A stretch of DNA of 64,000 nucleotides from Ornithinimicrobium tianjinense (GTDB lineage Bacteria; Actinomycetota; Actinomycetes; Actinomycetales; Dermatophilaceae). Each line of letters begins with the position of its first letter. Position 1 is the stretch's first letter. The notes under the pieces were generated by a model that saw only the letters and a list, made by a program, of their open reading frames with translations, did no database searches and was not told where the DNA came from. The stretch lies in the NCBI RefSeq assembly GCF_014636495.1, contig NZ_BMEM01000001.1:1380471-1444470 (forward strand). The letters are read 5' to 3'. A program made the translations under genes and the position numbers. Positions 35,859 to 45,367 of the stretch are shown in pieces.

Positions 35859-37190
35859 TCAGGCGGGGGCGAGGAAGGCGGCCAGCGCCGCGGCGTAGGC
35901 CGCCTGGTCGAGCGTCCCGCAGATCTCCCGGGTCGAGTGCATCGACAGCACCGGGGCCCCGAAGTCCACCGTCGTGGCTCCCGTGAGCGCTGAGGTCATC
36001 GGCCCCACCGTGGATCCGCACGGCAGGTCGGACCGGGTCACGAACGTCTGCATCGGCACGCCGGCCTGCTCGCAGGCGAGGGCGAAGGCCGCCGCCCCCA
36101 GCGAGTCGGTGGCGTAGCGCAGGTTGGTGTTGACCTTGAGGACCGGTCCGCCGTTCATGAGGATCGGGTGCTCCGGCTCGTGCCGCTCCGCGTAGTTGGG
36201 ATGGGTGGCGTGAGCCATGTCGCCGGAGGCGATCACCGTGCCCGCGAGCGCCCGCAGGTAGTCCTCGCGCGTCCCGCCGGTGGCCAGCACGATCCGCTCC
36301 AGCCACGCAGGCAGGAAGGTGGACTGGGCCCCGCGCTCGGACATGCTCCCGACCTCCTCGTGGTCGAAGAGCACGACCACCGGGACCCAGGGCTGCGCCG
36401 TGGGCTGCTCCACGGCGTGCAGGAGCGCGCGGACGGCGGCGTAGGAGGTGGCCAGGTTGTCCAGACGTGCCGAGGCGATGAGGTCACCGTCGGGCCCGAT
36501 GCGCCGGGCCGGCGTGAGGTCGTGCGTCATCGCGTCGTAGCCGAGGACGTCCCCGGCCGCCACGCCGACCTGCTCGGCCAGCCAGCCCCGGAAGGTGCGC
36601 CGGGCCCCGGTCTCCAGGCCCAGGCCCCAGTGCGGTGCGAGGTGGGCCTGGTCGTTGAGCTGCAGGCCCTCGGCGCGCACGCTGCGGTCGAGGTGGATCG
36701 CCAGCTGCGAGACGCGCAGGACCGGCTCGTCCACGCGCCACAGCCGCTGCGCGACGCCACCAGGAGCGTCCGCGTCGCGCACCGCGACCCGCCCGGACAG
36801 GCCGAGGTCACGGTCCAGCCAGGAGTTGGTCAGCGCTCCGCCGTACACCTCCACACCCAGCATCTGCCACCCCGCGCGCGCCCAGTCCGGGCGCGGTTTG
36901 ATGCGCAGGTTGGGGGAGTCGGTGTGGGCACCGACGACCCGGTATGGCGTGTGCGGCGCCCGGGCGTCGCCCGCGGCGGCGGTCGACCAGGCCAGCAGGG
37001 AGCCGCCCCGTCGGACGACGTAGTGACCGGGCGCCGTCGGTGTGGGGTCGGTCTCGGCGACCTCGGTGAACCCCGCCTCGCGGAGCAGCGCAGCAGCGCT
37101 GTCGACCGCGTGGAAGGGCGAGGGCGAGGCGTCCAGGTAGGAACAGAGCCCGGCGGCGACCTCGGTGACGTGCGTGGCGAGGTCCGTCAT
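35859..37190 (-). CDS. M18 family aminopeptidase
   Basis: 443 residues. The M18 metal-ligand pattern is present: VGAHTDSPNLRIKP, the central SARLDNLATSYA, FDHEEVGS and the C-terminal SMHSTREICG. It removes N-terminal residues, with Asp/Glu or broad preference, in the cytoplasm as a large zinc-dependent oligomer. The ATG at 37190 shares one base with the stop of the DUF349 gene; the upstream extension of the frame is an overlap artefact. Confidence 0.94.
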   Translation of the reverse strand: MTDLATHVTEVAAGLCSYLDASPSPFHAVDSAAALLREAGFTEVAETDPTPTAPGHYVVRRGGSLLAWSTAAAGDARAPHTPYRVVGAHTDSPNLRIKPRPDWARAGWQMLGVEVYGGALTNSWLDRDLGLSGRVAVRDADAPGGVAQRLWRVDEPVLRVSQLAIHLDRSVRAEGLQLNDQAHLAPHWGLGLETGARRTFRGWLAEQVGVAAGDVLGYDAMTHDLTPARRIGPDGDLIASARLDNLATSYAAVRALLHAVEQPTAQPWVPVVVLFDHEEVGSMSERGAQSTFLPAWLERIVLATGGTREDYLRALAGTVIASGDMAHATHPNYAERHEPEHPILMNGGPVLKVNTNLRYATDSLGAAAFALACEQAGVPMQTFVTRSDLPCGSTVGPMTSALTGATTVDFGAPVLSMHSTREICGTLDQAAYAAALAAFLAPA

Positions 37191-38593
37191 CAGGACAGCG
37201 AGCCCCGGGCGGAGTCCAGCCACAGCTTCTTGGTGGCCAGCTCTGCCTCCAGGGCGGTGACGCGCTTGTCCTCACCCGCAGCCCGTGCCGCCGCGAGGTC
37301 GGACTCGAGGCCCTGGACCTGACGCTCGAGCTGCTCGGCCATCGACTGTGCCCGGGCGGTGAGCTCGGGGTCGGAGCGGCGCCACTGCTTGTCCTCGATG
37401 TCGCGGACCTGCTGCTCGACGGCGCGCAGGCGACCCTCGACGCGGCGGATGTCGTTGCGCGGGACCTTGCCGGCCGCGTCCCAGCGGTCCTGGATGCGGC
37501 GCAGCTCGGCCTTGGCGGACTCCAGGTTGGCCTCGTCGATCGTCAGCGCCTCCGCCTGGGCGAGCAGCTCCTCCTTGACCTTGAGGTTCTCGGAGTACTC
37601 GGCCTCCTCGGCGGCGACGACCGCGTCCTTGGCGTCGAAGAAGGAGTCCTGGGCCGCCTTGAACCGCTGCCAGAGAGCGTCGTCGTCCGCGCGGGACGCC
37701 CGCCCGGCGCGCTTCCAGTCCTGCATCAGGCGCTTGAAGGCCCCGGCCGTCGCGCCCCAGTCGGTGCTGCCGGCGAGCGCCTCTGCCTCGTTGACCAGCT
37801 TCTCCTTGACGGACCGGGCCTGGCCGTGCTCCTCGTCGAGGCGGGCGAACCAGGCCTTGCGGGCCTTGTCGAAGGTGGTGCGGGCGTGGCTGAAGCGCTT
37901 CCACAGCTGCGCCTCGACGTCCTTGTCCAGCCGGGGGCCGGAGCGCTGGTGGGACTTCCACTCCTCCAGCAGCTCGCGCACCCGGGCGCTGGCCTGCTTC
38001 CACTGCATGGCGGAGGGGTCGGTCGCGGCGATCGTCTCGGCCTCGGCGACGAGCGCCTCCCGCTGGGTGGCTGCCTCCGCCTTCGCGGCGGCGCGCTGCT
38101 CGGCCTCGACGGCAGACCGGGACGCGATCGCCTCCTCCAGGGACGCGACCGTGGCCTCGAGGGCGGCGATGTCGCCGACCACGTGCGCGTCACCGATCTG
38201 CTCCTTGAGGTGGGCCAGCGACTGGCGTGCGTCGTGCGCCGACACGTCGGTGTGGGCCACCCGCTGCGCCAGCAGGCCGGCCGTGGCGGCGAGCTCGTCG
38301 TACTTGCGCGCGAAGTAGGCCAGTGCCTCCTCTGGCGTGGCGTCGGGGTAGGAACCCACCGCGCGCTCGGAGCCGTCGGCGGCGATCACGTAGACCGTGC
38401 CGTCCTCGCCGACCCGGCCGTGCCTGGCCGAGTCGCTGGGCTGGGGCAGGGCCGGCGGGGCCGTGGTCGGGGCCTGGGCGCCGGCCGCCGTCTCGCCGCC
38501 CTCGGGCTGGGCGGGCCGCGGGGCGGCCGCCTTCCTGGCCGCGAACATCGCGGGCGAGGGCGTGGGGACGGGCTTGGGAGTCTGCTCGGACAC
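37190..38593 (-). CDS. DUF349 domain protein
   Basis: 467 residues. A Pro/Ala-rich N-terminal 60 residues precede repeated DUF349 helical units (WKQASARVRELLEEWKSHQRSG, then DALWQRFKAAQDSFFDAKDA, and others) and a C-terminal coiled coil. The family is widespread in actinobacteria and of uncertain function; I cannot assign one. The GTG start is a best fit with GAGAGG about 10 bases upstream. It is divergent from the metallo-hydrolase gene and coupled to the aminopeptidase. Confidence 0.87.
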   Translation of the reverse strand: MSEQTPKPVPTPSPAMFAARKAAAPRPAQPEGGETAAGAQAPTTAPPALPQPSDSARHGRVGEDGTVYVIAADGSERAVGSYPDATPEEALAYFARKYDELAATAGLLAQRVAHTDVSAHDARQSLAHLKEQIGDAHVVGDIAALEATVASLEEAIASRSAVEAEQRAAAKAEAATQREALVAEAETIAATDPSAMQWKQASARVRELLEEWKSHQRSGPRLDKDVEAQLWKRFSHARTTFDKARKAWFARLDEEHGQARSVKEKLVNEAEALAGSTDWGATAGAFKRLMQDWKRAGRASRADDDALWQRFKAAQDSFFDAKDAVVAAEEAEYSENLKVKEELLAQAEALTIDEANLESAKAELRRIQDRWDAAGKVPRNDIRRVEGRLRAVEQQVRDIEDKQWRRSDPELTARAQSMAEQLERQVQGLESDLAAARAAGEDKRVTALEAELATKKLWLDSARGSLS

Positions 38594-38683
38594 GGCGGGT
38601 TGGCCTCTCTCGACCGCGAGCGCGACCATCGGGGTCGCCTCGACATGGCATGAACTCCTCGAGCCTACCGAACGCCCGGGGCA

Positions 38684-38689
38684 TAGTCT
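38684..38689 (+). promoter_or_regulatory. -10 element of leaderless metallo-hydrolase promoter
   Basis: TAGTCT, 6 bases before the ATG. Confidence 0.55.
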
Positions 38690-38695
38690 CGATGC

Positions 38696-39394
38696 ATGTT
38701 CGTCCGCAGCATCGTCGCCGACGCCTTCGGCACCAACTGCTACGTCGTCGCGCCCGGGGCGGGGGAGGAGTGCCTGGTCGTCGACCCCGGCTTCGGTGTC
38801 GTGGACCGGCTGCAGGAGGTGCTGAGGGAGCACCGCCTCCGTCCCGCTGCCGTGCTGCTCACGCACGGTCACCTCGACCACGTCTACTCGGTCACGCCGG
38901 TCTGCGGAGGCACCACCGCGGCCTACATCCACGGCGACGACGCTTACCGGCTCGAGGACCCCGTCAGCCTCCTCACCGAGCCGGTGCGGCTGGCGCTGGA
39001 GCAGCAGTTCGGGCGGCGTTCGACCTGGCAGGCCCCGGAGCAGGTCGTGGAGGTGCGGGACCGCGAGACGCTCGAGCTGGCGGGGCTCACCCTGGAGGTC
39101 GCGCACGCTCCGGGGCACACCGAGGGGTCGGTGCTGTTCAGCCTGCCGGGGCTGCCGCAGGGCATCCCCGCCGAGGACCTCGACCGGACGGTCCTCTCCG
39201 GCGACGTCCTGTTCGCCGGCTCCATCGGCCGCACGGACCTGCCTGGCGGGGACCACGCCGCGATGGAGCGCTCCCTCCGCGACGTGGTGCTGCCGCTGCA
39301 CGACTCCACCCTGGTCCTGCCCGGGCACGGGCCGGCCACCACCATGGCGCGCGAGCGGGCGACCAACCCCTACCTCCTCGAGCTGGCCGTCTAG
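38696..39394 (+). CDS. metallo-beta-lactamase fold hydrolase (glyoxalase II-like)
   Basis: 232 residues. Zinc-binding HTHGHLDH at about residues 57-64, VAHAPGHTEGSVLF for the third ligand, SGDVLFAGSIGRTD for the bridging Asp, and LPGHGPATTM for the last His. The usual function is hydrolysis of a thioester such as S-lactoylglutathione or an analogue; the actinobacterial substrate is unknown. It sits directly before hisS, the same neighbour as Rv2581c in mycobacteria. Confidence 0.93.
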   Translation: MFVRSIVADAFGTNCYVVAPGAGEECLVVDPGFGVVDRLQEVLREHRLRPAAVLLTHGHLDHVYSVTPVCGGTTAAYIHGDDAYRLEDPVSLLTEPVRLALEQQFGRRSTWQAPEQVVEVRDRETLELAGLTLEVAHAPGHTEGSVLFSLPGLPQGIPAEDLDRTVLSGDVLFAGSIGRTDLPGGDHAAMERSLRDVVLPLHDSTLVLPGHGPATTMARERATNPYLLELAV

Positions 39395-39413
39395 GAGGCG
39401 CACCGGCGCTCGT

Positions 39414-39419
39414 TAGACT
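39414..39419 (+). promoter_or_regulatory. -10 element of leaderless hisS promoter
   Basis: TAGACT, 6 bases before the GTG start. Confidence 0.6.
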
Positions 39420-39425
39420 CTCGGG

Positions 39426-40820
39426 GTGATCACGCCCCGCACGCCGTCCGGAACCCTCGAGCTGCTGCCGCCCGAGCAGGTGGCCTTCCAGCGCATGCTG
39501 GACGCGATCCGTGCGGGCTACGAGCGCTTCGGCTTCCTGCCCGTCGAGACGCCGGTGTTCGAGCGCTCCGACGTGCTGCTGACCAAGACCGGCGGCGAGA
39601 CCGAGCGGCAGGTCTACTTCGTGCAGTCCACCGGCGCCCTCGAGAAGGCGGACGGCCCGGCATACCCCGAGCTCGCCCTGCGCTTCGACCTCACGGTGCC
39701 GCTGGCCCGCTACGTCGCCGAGCACGAGCACCAGCTGACGTTCCCGTTCCGCCGCTACCAGATGCAGCGCGTCTACCGCGGCGAGCGCCCCCAGCGCGGG
39801 CGGTTCCGCGAGTTCTACCAGTGCGACGTCGACATCATCGGCAAGGACGAGCTCTCGGTCCGGCACGACGCGGAGTGCCCGGCGGTCATCCACGCGATCT
39901 TCACCGACCTGGCCATCGGTCCGTTCACCATCCAGGTCAACAACCGCAAGCTGCTGCGGGGCTTCTACGAGGACCTGGGGATCGTCGACGCGGACCAGCA
40001 GGCCGCGGTCCTGCGGGAGGTCGACAAGCTCGACAAGCGCGGCGAGGACTACCTCCGGTCCACCCTCACCGGCGACGGCTTCGGGCTGGCGGAGGAGGTC
40101 GTCGAGCAGATCCTGGCGTTCGTGCAGGTGCGGTCCACCGGCCACGACGACGCGCTGACCCGGCTCGCCCAGGTCGAGGCCGGCTCGCGGGGGAGCGCCT
40201 CGCTCGCGGCGGGGATCGCCGAGCTGCGCGAGGTGCTCTCGCTGGTGCGGGCGCTCGGCGTGCCCGAGTCCGACTACTGCCTCAACTTCTCGATCGCGCG
40301 GGGCCTGGACTACTACACCGGCACCGTCTACGAGACCACCCTCGACGAGCACCCCGAGATCGGCTCGATCTGCTCCGGGGGTCGCTACGACAACCTGGCC
40401 GGGCAGTACACCCGCTCGCGGCTGCCGGGCGTCGGCATCTCGATCGGCCTGTCGCGGCTGTTCTGGCAGCTGCGCGAGGCGGGTCTCCTCGACGCCTCCA
40501 CGGGCGAGTCGACCGTGCAGGTGCTGGTGCCGCAGGTGGACGGCGAGCTCCTCGGCGAGCAGCTCGCGCTGGCCTCGCAGCTGCGCCACGGCGGCATCAA
40601 CACCGAGGCCGTGCTCGACGGGGGCAAGCTGGGCAAGCAGCTGCGGTATGCCGACCGTGCCGGCATCCGTTTCGTCGCGCTGCTGGGCTCCCAGGAGGTC
40701 GCCGACGGCACGGTGACCATCAAGGACCTGCGGCGGCAGGACCAGTTCACGGTCCCGCGCGACGAGGTCGTCTCGGCGCTGCGGGTCGAGCTGGCCCAGC
40801 CCGAGGTGCCGGGCGACTGA
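39426..40820 (+). CDS. hisS: histidine-tRNA ligase, unusual non-actinobacterial type
   Basis: 464 residues, about 40 longer than the actinobacterial HisRS I remember. Motif 2 is [21 protein letters not shown]. The histidine-specific signatures are [13 protein letters not shown] and [11 protein letters not shown]; mycobacterial enzymes read RGLDYYTKTAFEF. The N-terminus ([20 protein letters not shown] and [15 protein letters not shown]) recalls Xanthomonadales HisRS. It sits where native hisS is expected, after the metallo-hydrolase and 1.2 kb before the transferred-looking his operon, so I infer replacement in place. Predicted leaderless. Confidence 0.9.
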   Translation: MITPRTPSGTLELLPPEQVAFQRMLDAIRAGYERFGFLPVETPVFERSDVLLTKTGGETERQVYFVQSTGALEKADGPAYPELALRFDLTVPLARYVAEHEHQLTFPFRRYQMQRVYRGERPQRGRFREFYQCDVDIIGKDELSVRHDAECPAVIHAIFTDLAIGPFTIQVNNRKLLRGFYEDLGIVDADQQAAVLREVDKLDKRGEDYLRSTLTGDGFGLAEEVVEQILAFVQVRSTGHDDALTRLAQVEAGSRGSASLAAGIAELREVLSLVRALGVPESDYCLNFSIARGLDYYTGTVYETTLDEHPEIGSICSGGRYDNLAGQYTRSRLPGVGISIGLSRLFWQLREAGLLDASTGESTVQVLVPQVDGELLGEQLALASQLRHGGINTEAVLDGGKLGKQLRYADRAGIRFVALLGSQEVADGTVTIKDLRRQDQFTVPRDEVVSALRVELAQPEVPGD

Positions 40821-40845
40821 GCGGCCGCGGGGGCGAGCTGTCCGC

Positions 40846-41523
40846 TCAGTCCTCGACGTCCACGGACAGGATGCTGATCGGCTGAGCCGGAGCCCCGTCG
40901 CTGCCGCCCCGCGCGCCCTGCGCGGCGAGCGCCTCGACGATCTCCAGGCCGTCGGTGACGGCGCCGAAGACCGAGTAGCCGCCGCCGTCCGTGGGCAGCT
41001 GGGTGTCGGCATACACGATGAAGAACTGGCCGCCGTTGCTGTCGGGGTCCATGGTCCTGGCCATCGCGAGGGTGCCGGGCGGATAGCTGCCGTCGGCCGG
41101 CGCGTTCTCGATGCCGTAGCCGTAGCCCGGGTTGCCGCGGCCGGTCCCGGTCGGGTCGCCGCACTGGAGCACGAAGATGCCGGAGGTCGTGAGGCGGTGG
41201 CAGGGGCTGTCGTGCCAGTAGCCCTGCTCGGCGAGGAAGGCGAAGGAGGCGACGGTCTGCGGGGCCAGGGCGGCCTCCAGCTCGAGCTCGATGTCACCGC
41301 AGGTCGTCCTGATCGTGGCGGGCACGGTGGCAGGCTCGGCAGGCATCGGCTCGGGCAGGTCGTCGGCGGTGAAGCTCAGCGGCGTCGACGGCGCCTCGGG
41401 CGGGGCGTCGCACACCAGTGCCGGACCGGCGGCCGACCCGGTGGGCCCGCCGAAGGTGGCCTCGCCGGAGCCGCAGCCGGCCAGGAGCAGGGCGGCGGAG
41501 AGCAGGGGGAGGGCGCGGCGCAC
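40846..41523 (-). CDS. lipoprotein peptidyl-prolyl cis-trans isomerase (cyclophilin)
   Basis: 225 residues. The signal peptide ends in lipobox LLAGC-G, so it is anchored outside the membrane. The cyclophilin core has TIRTTCGDIELELEAALAPQTVASFAFLAEQGY, CHRLTTSGIFVLQCGDPTGTGRGNPGYGY and LAMARTMDPDSNGGQFFIVY. The FQGGD element is altered to LQCGD, with extra cysteines that may form a disulfide. The GTG start has AAGGAG 6 bases upstream. It is convergent with hisS and separates it from the his regulator. Confidence 0.9.
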   Translation of the reverse strand: MRRALPLLSAALLLAGCGSGEATFGGPTGSAAGPALVCDAPPEAPSTPLSFTADDLPEPMPAEPATVPATIRTTCGDIELELEAALAPQTVASFAFLAEQGYWHDSPCHRLTTSGIFVLQCGDPTGTGRGNPGYGYGIENAPADGSYPPGTLAMARTMDPDSNGGQFFIVYADTQLPTDGGGYSVFGAVTDGLEIVEALAAQGARGGSDGAPAQPISILSVDVED

Positions 41524-41626
41524 GCAGGGCTCCTTGTCCAGGGCGGGCAGGTCTGGCGCACACGATAGTTGAGGCGGTGCGTGGCACGGAGATCCGATGC
41601 CGGAGCTCTGTCCGCGCCGTGCTACC

Positions 41627-41644
41627 GTACTAGCGCATTAGTAC
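41627..41644. promoter_or_regulatory. TrpR-like operator in front of regulator and his operon
   Basis: GTACTAGCGCATTAGTAC: perfect 6-base arms GTACTA/TAGTAC. It matches the Escherichia coli TrpR consensus GTACTAGTTAACTAGTAC at 14 of 18 positions. It overlaps a possible -10 (TACCGT, 41623-41628) and lies 23 bases before the TrpR-like gene, so that regulator is its probable ligand. Confidence 0.72.
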
Positions 41645-41667
41645 ACGGATACGCGATCGGAGCACGG

Positions 41668-41991
41668 ATGAAGCAGCGGCAGAGCCGTGGTGAGGCCGCC
41701 GTCGAGGCGCGCACCCGGCTGGTGGGGGTGCTCGCCGCGCTCGACGACCCCGCGCAGGTGGACGCGTTCCTGCAGGACCTGTGCACCCCTGCCGAGATCG
41801 AGGCCCTGGCCGACCGGTGGTCGGTCGTCCCGCTGCTGGTGGCCGGTCTGTCGTACCGCCAGATCCACGAGGTCACCGGGGTGAGCGTGACCACCGTGGG
41901 TCGGATCGCCCGGCACCTCGAGTCCGGGGCGGGTGGCTACCGCGCCGCGCTGGCGCGGCAGCCGGTGGCGGACCATCAACAGGCTCGCTGA
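41668..41991 (+). CDS. TrpR-like regulator (YerC/YecD family) of histidine synthesis
   Basis: 107 residues. TrpR-fold pattern: an N-terminal helix, then DLCTPAEIEALADRW and the helix-turn-helix LSYRQIHEVTGVSVTTVGRIARHL (about residues 60-83). The family binds operators like the one 23 bases upstream, so autoregulation and control of the following his operon are likely, with histidine as possible effector. I recall HisR/YerC proteins in front of his genes in Xanthomonadales and Firmicutes, not in actinobacteria. hisG starts 51 bases after the stop. Confidence 0.88.
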   Translation: MKQRQSRGEAAVEARTRLVGVLAALDDPAQVDAFLQDLCTPAEIEALADRWSVVPLLVAGLSYRQIHEVTGVSVTTVGRIARHLESGAGGYRAALARQPVADHQQAR

Positions 41992-42042
41992 GCCGCCCCC
42001 AGACCTGCACCACGCCATACCCAGATCCTCCGGAAGGTCCTC

Positions 42043-42951
42043 ATGACCCCGCCTGCCCAGCCGCGTGACCGCCTCCGCGTCGCCGTCCAGAAGAGCGGCC
42101 GCCTCGGCGACCCGGCCCGCGAGCTGCTCGCCTCGTGCGGCCTGACCTGGCGCGAGAGCCGGGACAGGCTCTTCCTCTACGGCGAGAGCCTGCCGATCGA
42201 CATCCTGCTCGTGCGCGACGACGACATCCCCGGCCTCATCGCCGACGGGGTCTGCGACCTGGGCGTCGTGGGGCGCAACGTCCTCGTCGAGCACCACCTG
42301 GAGCGTGGGGCCGCGGGACGGCCCGCGTCGCTGCGCGAGTGGCGGCAGCTGGGCTGGGGTGCCTGCCGGCTCGACGTCGCGATCCCCGAGGGCGACGAGT
42401 GGACCGGCCCCGCCCAGCTGGCAGGGCTGCGGATCGCCACGTCCTACCCGCAGACGCTGGGGCGCTGGCTGCGCGAGAACGGTGTGGAGGCCCACCCGGT
42501 GGTGCTCAACGGCTCGGTCGAGATCGCCCCGCGCCTCGGTCAGGCCGACGTGGTCTGCGACCTCGTGTCCACCGGTGGCACGCTCCGCGCCAACGGCCTG
42601 GTCCCCGTGACGACGATCCTGGAGTCCGAGGCGGTCATCGCCGGCCCGGACCACCACCTGGAGGACGGCCGCCAGGAGATCGCCGACCTGCTGCTGCGGC
42701 GCCTCGACGGCGCGGTGCAGCTGCGCGAGTCCCGGCTGCTCATGCTCCGCGCCGGACGCGGCAGTCTCGACGGTGTGCTGCCTCTCCTGCCTGCGGGTCA
42801 CGAGCCCACCGTGCTGCAGGTCGACGGCCTCGAGGAGGTCTCGGTGCAGATCCTCGTCCACGGCCCGGTGTCCTGGTCCCGGCTCGAGGACCTCAAGCGT
42901 GCCGGGGCCCACAACCTGATGGTCCTTCCGGTCGAGGGGATGCTGGCATGA
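42043..42951 (+). CDS. hisG: ATP phosphoribosyltransferase, long form
   Basis: First step of histidine synthesis, condensing ATP and PRPP; feedback-inhibited. 302 residues, the long form with a C-terminal regulatory domain that needs no His[13 protein letters not shown] opens it; [15 protein letters not shown], the [32 protein letters not shown] loop and C-terminal [10 protein letters not shown]-type end recall the enterobacterial enzyme. First structural gene of the operon; its stop overlaps the hisD start (ATGA). Actinobacteria usually keep hisG with hisE elsewhere. Confidence 0.96.
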   Translation: MTPPAQPRDRLRVAVQKSGRLGDPARELLASCGLTWRESRDRLFLYGESLPIDILLVRDDDIPGLIADGVCDLGVVGRNVLVEHHLERGAAGRPASLREWRQLGWGACRLDVAIPEGDEWTGPAQLAGLRIATSYPQTLGRWLRENGVEAHPVVLNGSVEIAPRLGQADVVCDLVSTGGTLRANGLVPVTTILESEAVIAGPDHHLEDGRQEIADLLLRRLDGAVQLRESRLLMLRAGRGSLDGVLPLLPAGHEPTVLQVDGLEEVSVQILVHGPVSWSRLEDLKRAGAHNLMVLPVEGMLA

Positions 42952-44276
42952 ACGTGCTGACGTGGGACGAGCTGGACGCGGAGGGGCGCGCCGACGCCCT
43001 CCGCCGGGCGACCGCGGCGGCGGGCGCGGAGGTGACCGCCGGCGTGGCGGCCATCCTCGAGGAGGTGCGCACCGGCGGCGACGCCGCGCTGCGCCGGCTG
43101 ACCGAGCGCCTCGACGGCGCCGTCCCGGACGCCCTGGAGGTCCCGGCCGCCGAGCGGGCCCGCGCCGTCGAGGGCCTGGACCCGCTGCTGCGGGAGGCCA
43201 TCACCGAGGCGGCCGGACGGATCCGCGCCTTCCACGCTGCCGGGATGCAGTCGGGGTATGCCGTGGAGACGGCCCCCGGCGTGGTCTGCGAGCGGGTGGT
43301 CCGTCCGATCCGTCGGGTCGGCCTCTACGTGCCCGCCGGGTCCGCGCCCCTGCCCTCGACCGCGCTCATGCTCGGGGTGCCGGCCCAGCTGGCGGGCTGC
43401 CCGGAGGTGGTCATGTGCACGCCGCCGGGCCCCGACGGTTCCGCCGACGCTGCCGTGCTGGCCGCGGCCGCCGAGTGCGGGATCACCCGGGTGTTCGTGG
43501 TGGGCGGCGCCCAGGCCGTGGCCGCCATGGCCTACGGCACCGAGTCCGTGCCGCGGTGCGACAAGATCTTCGGCCCCGGCAACGCCTGGGTCACCGAGGC
43601 CAAGCGTCAGGTGTCGACCGCCGAGGGCGGGCCGGGCATCGACATGCCCGCCGGCCCGTCGGAGGTGCTCGTCATCGCCGACGCGAGCGCCGACCCGGAG
43701 CTGGTGGCGGCCGATCTGCTCAGCCAGGCCGAGCACGGACCCGACAGCCAGGTGATCCTGCTCACCGACGACCGGGCGACGGCCGAGGCGGTCGCCGCGC
43801 AGGTCGAGGAGCAGGTCGAGACGCTGCCGCGCGCCGCGATCGCCCGCAAGGCGCTGGCCGCGAGCCGTCTCGTGGTCACCGCCGACCTGGAGCAGGCCGT
43901 CCGGATCTCCGACGACTACGCGCCCGAGCACCTGATCCTCGCCGTCGCCGACCCGCGCGCGCTCGTGGGCGGCGTCACCCGGGCGGGGTCGGTCTTCCTC
44001 GGCATGATGACCCCGGAGACCCTGGGGGACTACTGCTCCGGGACCAACCACGTCCTGCCGACCGCAGGCGCCGCCCGGTTCACCGGCGGGGTCAACGTCT
44101 CCTCCTTCCAGATCGCGATGACCGTGCAGGAGGCTACGCCGGCCGGGCTCGCGGCCGTCGGGCCGTGCGCGGTCGTGCTCTCCGAGGCCGAGCAGCTGCA
44201 CGCCCACCAGCGCGCCGTGACCCGTCGCCTCGACAGGATCGCGGCGGCGGGCGCCGCAGCGGGAGCCGACGCATGA
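42948..44276 (+). CDS. hisD: histidinol dehydrogenase
   Basis: Last two steps: histidinol to histidine with two NAD+. 442 residues. [36 protein letters not shown], the zinc/active-site [26 protein letters not shown] and YAPEHLIL segments are all present. Starts inside the hisG stop and ends inside the hisC start, so translation is chained. Confidence 0.97.
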   Translation: MNVLTWDELDAEGRADALRRATAAAGAEVTAGVAAILEEVRTGGDAALRRLTERLDGAVPDALEVPAAERARAVEGLDPLLREAITEAAGRIRAFHAAGMQSGYAVETAPGVVCERVVRPIRRVGLYVPAGSAPLPSTALMLGVPAQLAGCPEVVMCTPPGPDGSADAAVLAAAAECGITRVFVVGGAQAVAAMAYGTESVPRCDKIFGPGNAWVTEAKRQVSTAEGGPGIDMPAGPSEVLVIADASADPELVAADLLSQAEHGPDSQVILLTDDRATAEAVAAQVEEQVETLPRAAIARKALAASRLVVTADLEQAVRISDDYAPEHLILAVADPRALVGGVTRAGSVFLGMMTPETLGDYCSGTNHVLPTAGAARFTGGVNVSSFQIAMTVQEATPAGLAAVGPCAVVLSEAEQLHAHQRAVTRRLDRIAAAGAAAGADA

Positions 44277-45367
44277 GCTCCTCGACCTTCCCGTCGCACC
44301 TGGTCCGGGAGGACCTGCGCGACTTCACGGGATACTCCTCGGCGCGCACCAGCGCCCCCAGCACGGCCACCCCGTCCCGGATCTGGCTGAACGCCAACGA
44401 GTCGGGGCACCCCAGCGAGGTCGACCCGGACGGAGCCGCCCGGCGCTACCCCGACCCCCAGCCGCCGGCCCTGGTCGACGCCCTGGCCGACGTCTGGGCG
44501 ACCACGCCGGACCGGGTGGTCGTCGGGCGCGGCAGCGACGAGATGATCGAGCTGCTCGTCCGTGCCCTCTGCCGCCCGGGCGGGGACGCGATCGTCGTCT
44601 GCCCGCCGACCTTCGGGATGTATGCCGTCTCCGCCCGCCTCCACGGTGTGCCGGTGGCGCAGGTGCCCCAGGTCGACGACGGCCTCACCTGGCGGGTCGA
44701 CACCGACGCCGTCGCCGAGGCGGCCGTGAGGGACGGCGCCCGGGTCGTCTTCCTCGCCTCGCCGGGCAACCCCACCGGCGCCGTCGTGCCGCTGCGCCAG
44801 GTCGCCGACCTGGCCGTCCGGCTCGCCGACCAGGCCGTCGTAGTCGTCGACGAGGCCTACGGCGAGTTCTGCGAGCAGCGCTCGGCCGTGACCCTCCTCG
44901 AGGAGCACCCCAACCTCGTCGTGCTCCGCACCCTGTCCAAGGCGCACGCCCTGGCCGGCCTGAGGGTCGGGTTCGCCCTCGCCCACCCGGACCTGGCGAC
45001 GGTCCTGCGGAGGGTGCAGGCGCCATACCCGGTCCCGGTGCCGGTCGCGCGGACTGCCCTGGCCGCCCTCACCCCGGAGGCCCTGGCCGCCACCCGCCGT
45101 CGCGTCGGCGAGACCCTGCGGGTCCGCGACGCGGTGGGACGCCGGCTGCGCGACCTGTCCGGCGTCCGGGCGGTCTACGCCAGCGAGGCCAACTTCCTGC
45201 TGCTGCGCTGCGACGACGCCGACCGGGTGCTGGACACCCTCACCGCCGACGGGATCGTGGTGCGCGACGTGCGCCAGCAGCCCGGTCTGGAGGACGCCCT
45301 CCGGATCACGATCGGCACCACCCTCGAGATGACCGCCCTCGACCAGGCCCTGGGAGATTTCGCATGA
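44273..45367 (+). CDS. hisC: histidinol-phosphate aminotransferase
   Basis: Converts imidazole acetol phosphate and glutamate to histidinol phosphate. 364 residues, fold-type I PLP enzyme. [12 protein letters not shown] at the N-terminus, [23 protein letters not shown] and the PLP lysine in [19 protein letters not shown]. The start and stop both overlap neighbours by 4 bases. Confidence 0.96.
   Translation: MSSSTFPSHLVREDLRDFTGYSSARTSAPSTATPSRIWLNANESGHPSEVDPDGAARRYPDPQPPALVDALADVWATTPDRVVVGRGSDEMIELLVRALCRPGGDAIVVCPPTFGMYAVSARLHGVPVAQVPQVDDGLTWRVDTDAVAEAAVRDGARVVFLASPGNPTGAVVPLRQVADLAVRLADQAVVVVDEAYGEFCEQRSAVTLLEEHPNLVVLRTLSKAHALAGLRVGFALAHPDLATVLRRVQAPYPVPVPVARTALAALTPEALAATRRRVGETLRVRDAVGRRLRDLSGVRAVYASEANFLLLRCDDADRVLDTLTADGIVVRDVRQQPGLEDALRITIGTTLEMTALDQALGDFA

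Noticed and set aside
41627-41644. The TrpR-like repeat as a simple terminator of the upstream convergent genes
   Set aside because: The arms are AT-rich, only 6 bp with a 6-base gap, and sit at a promoter position. It matches a known operator consensus far better than a hairpin.
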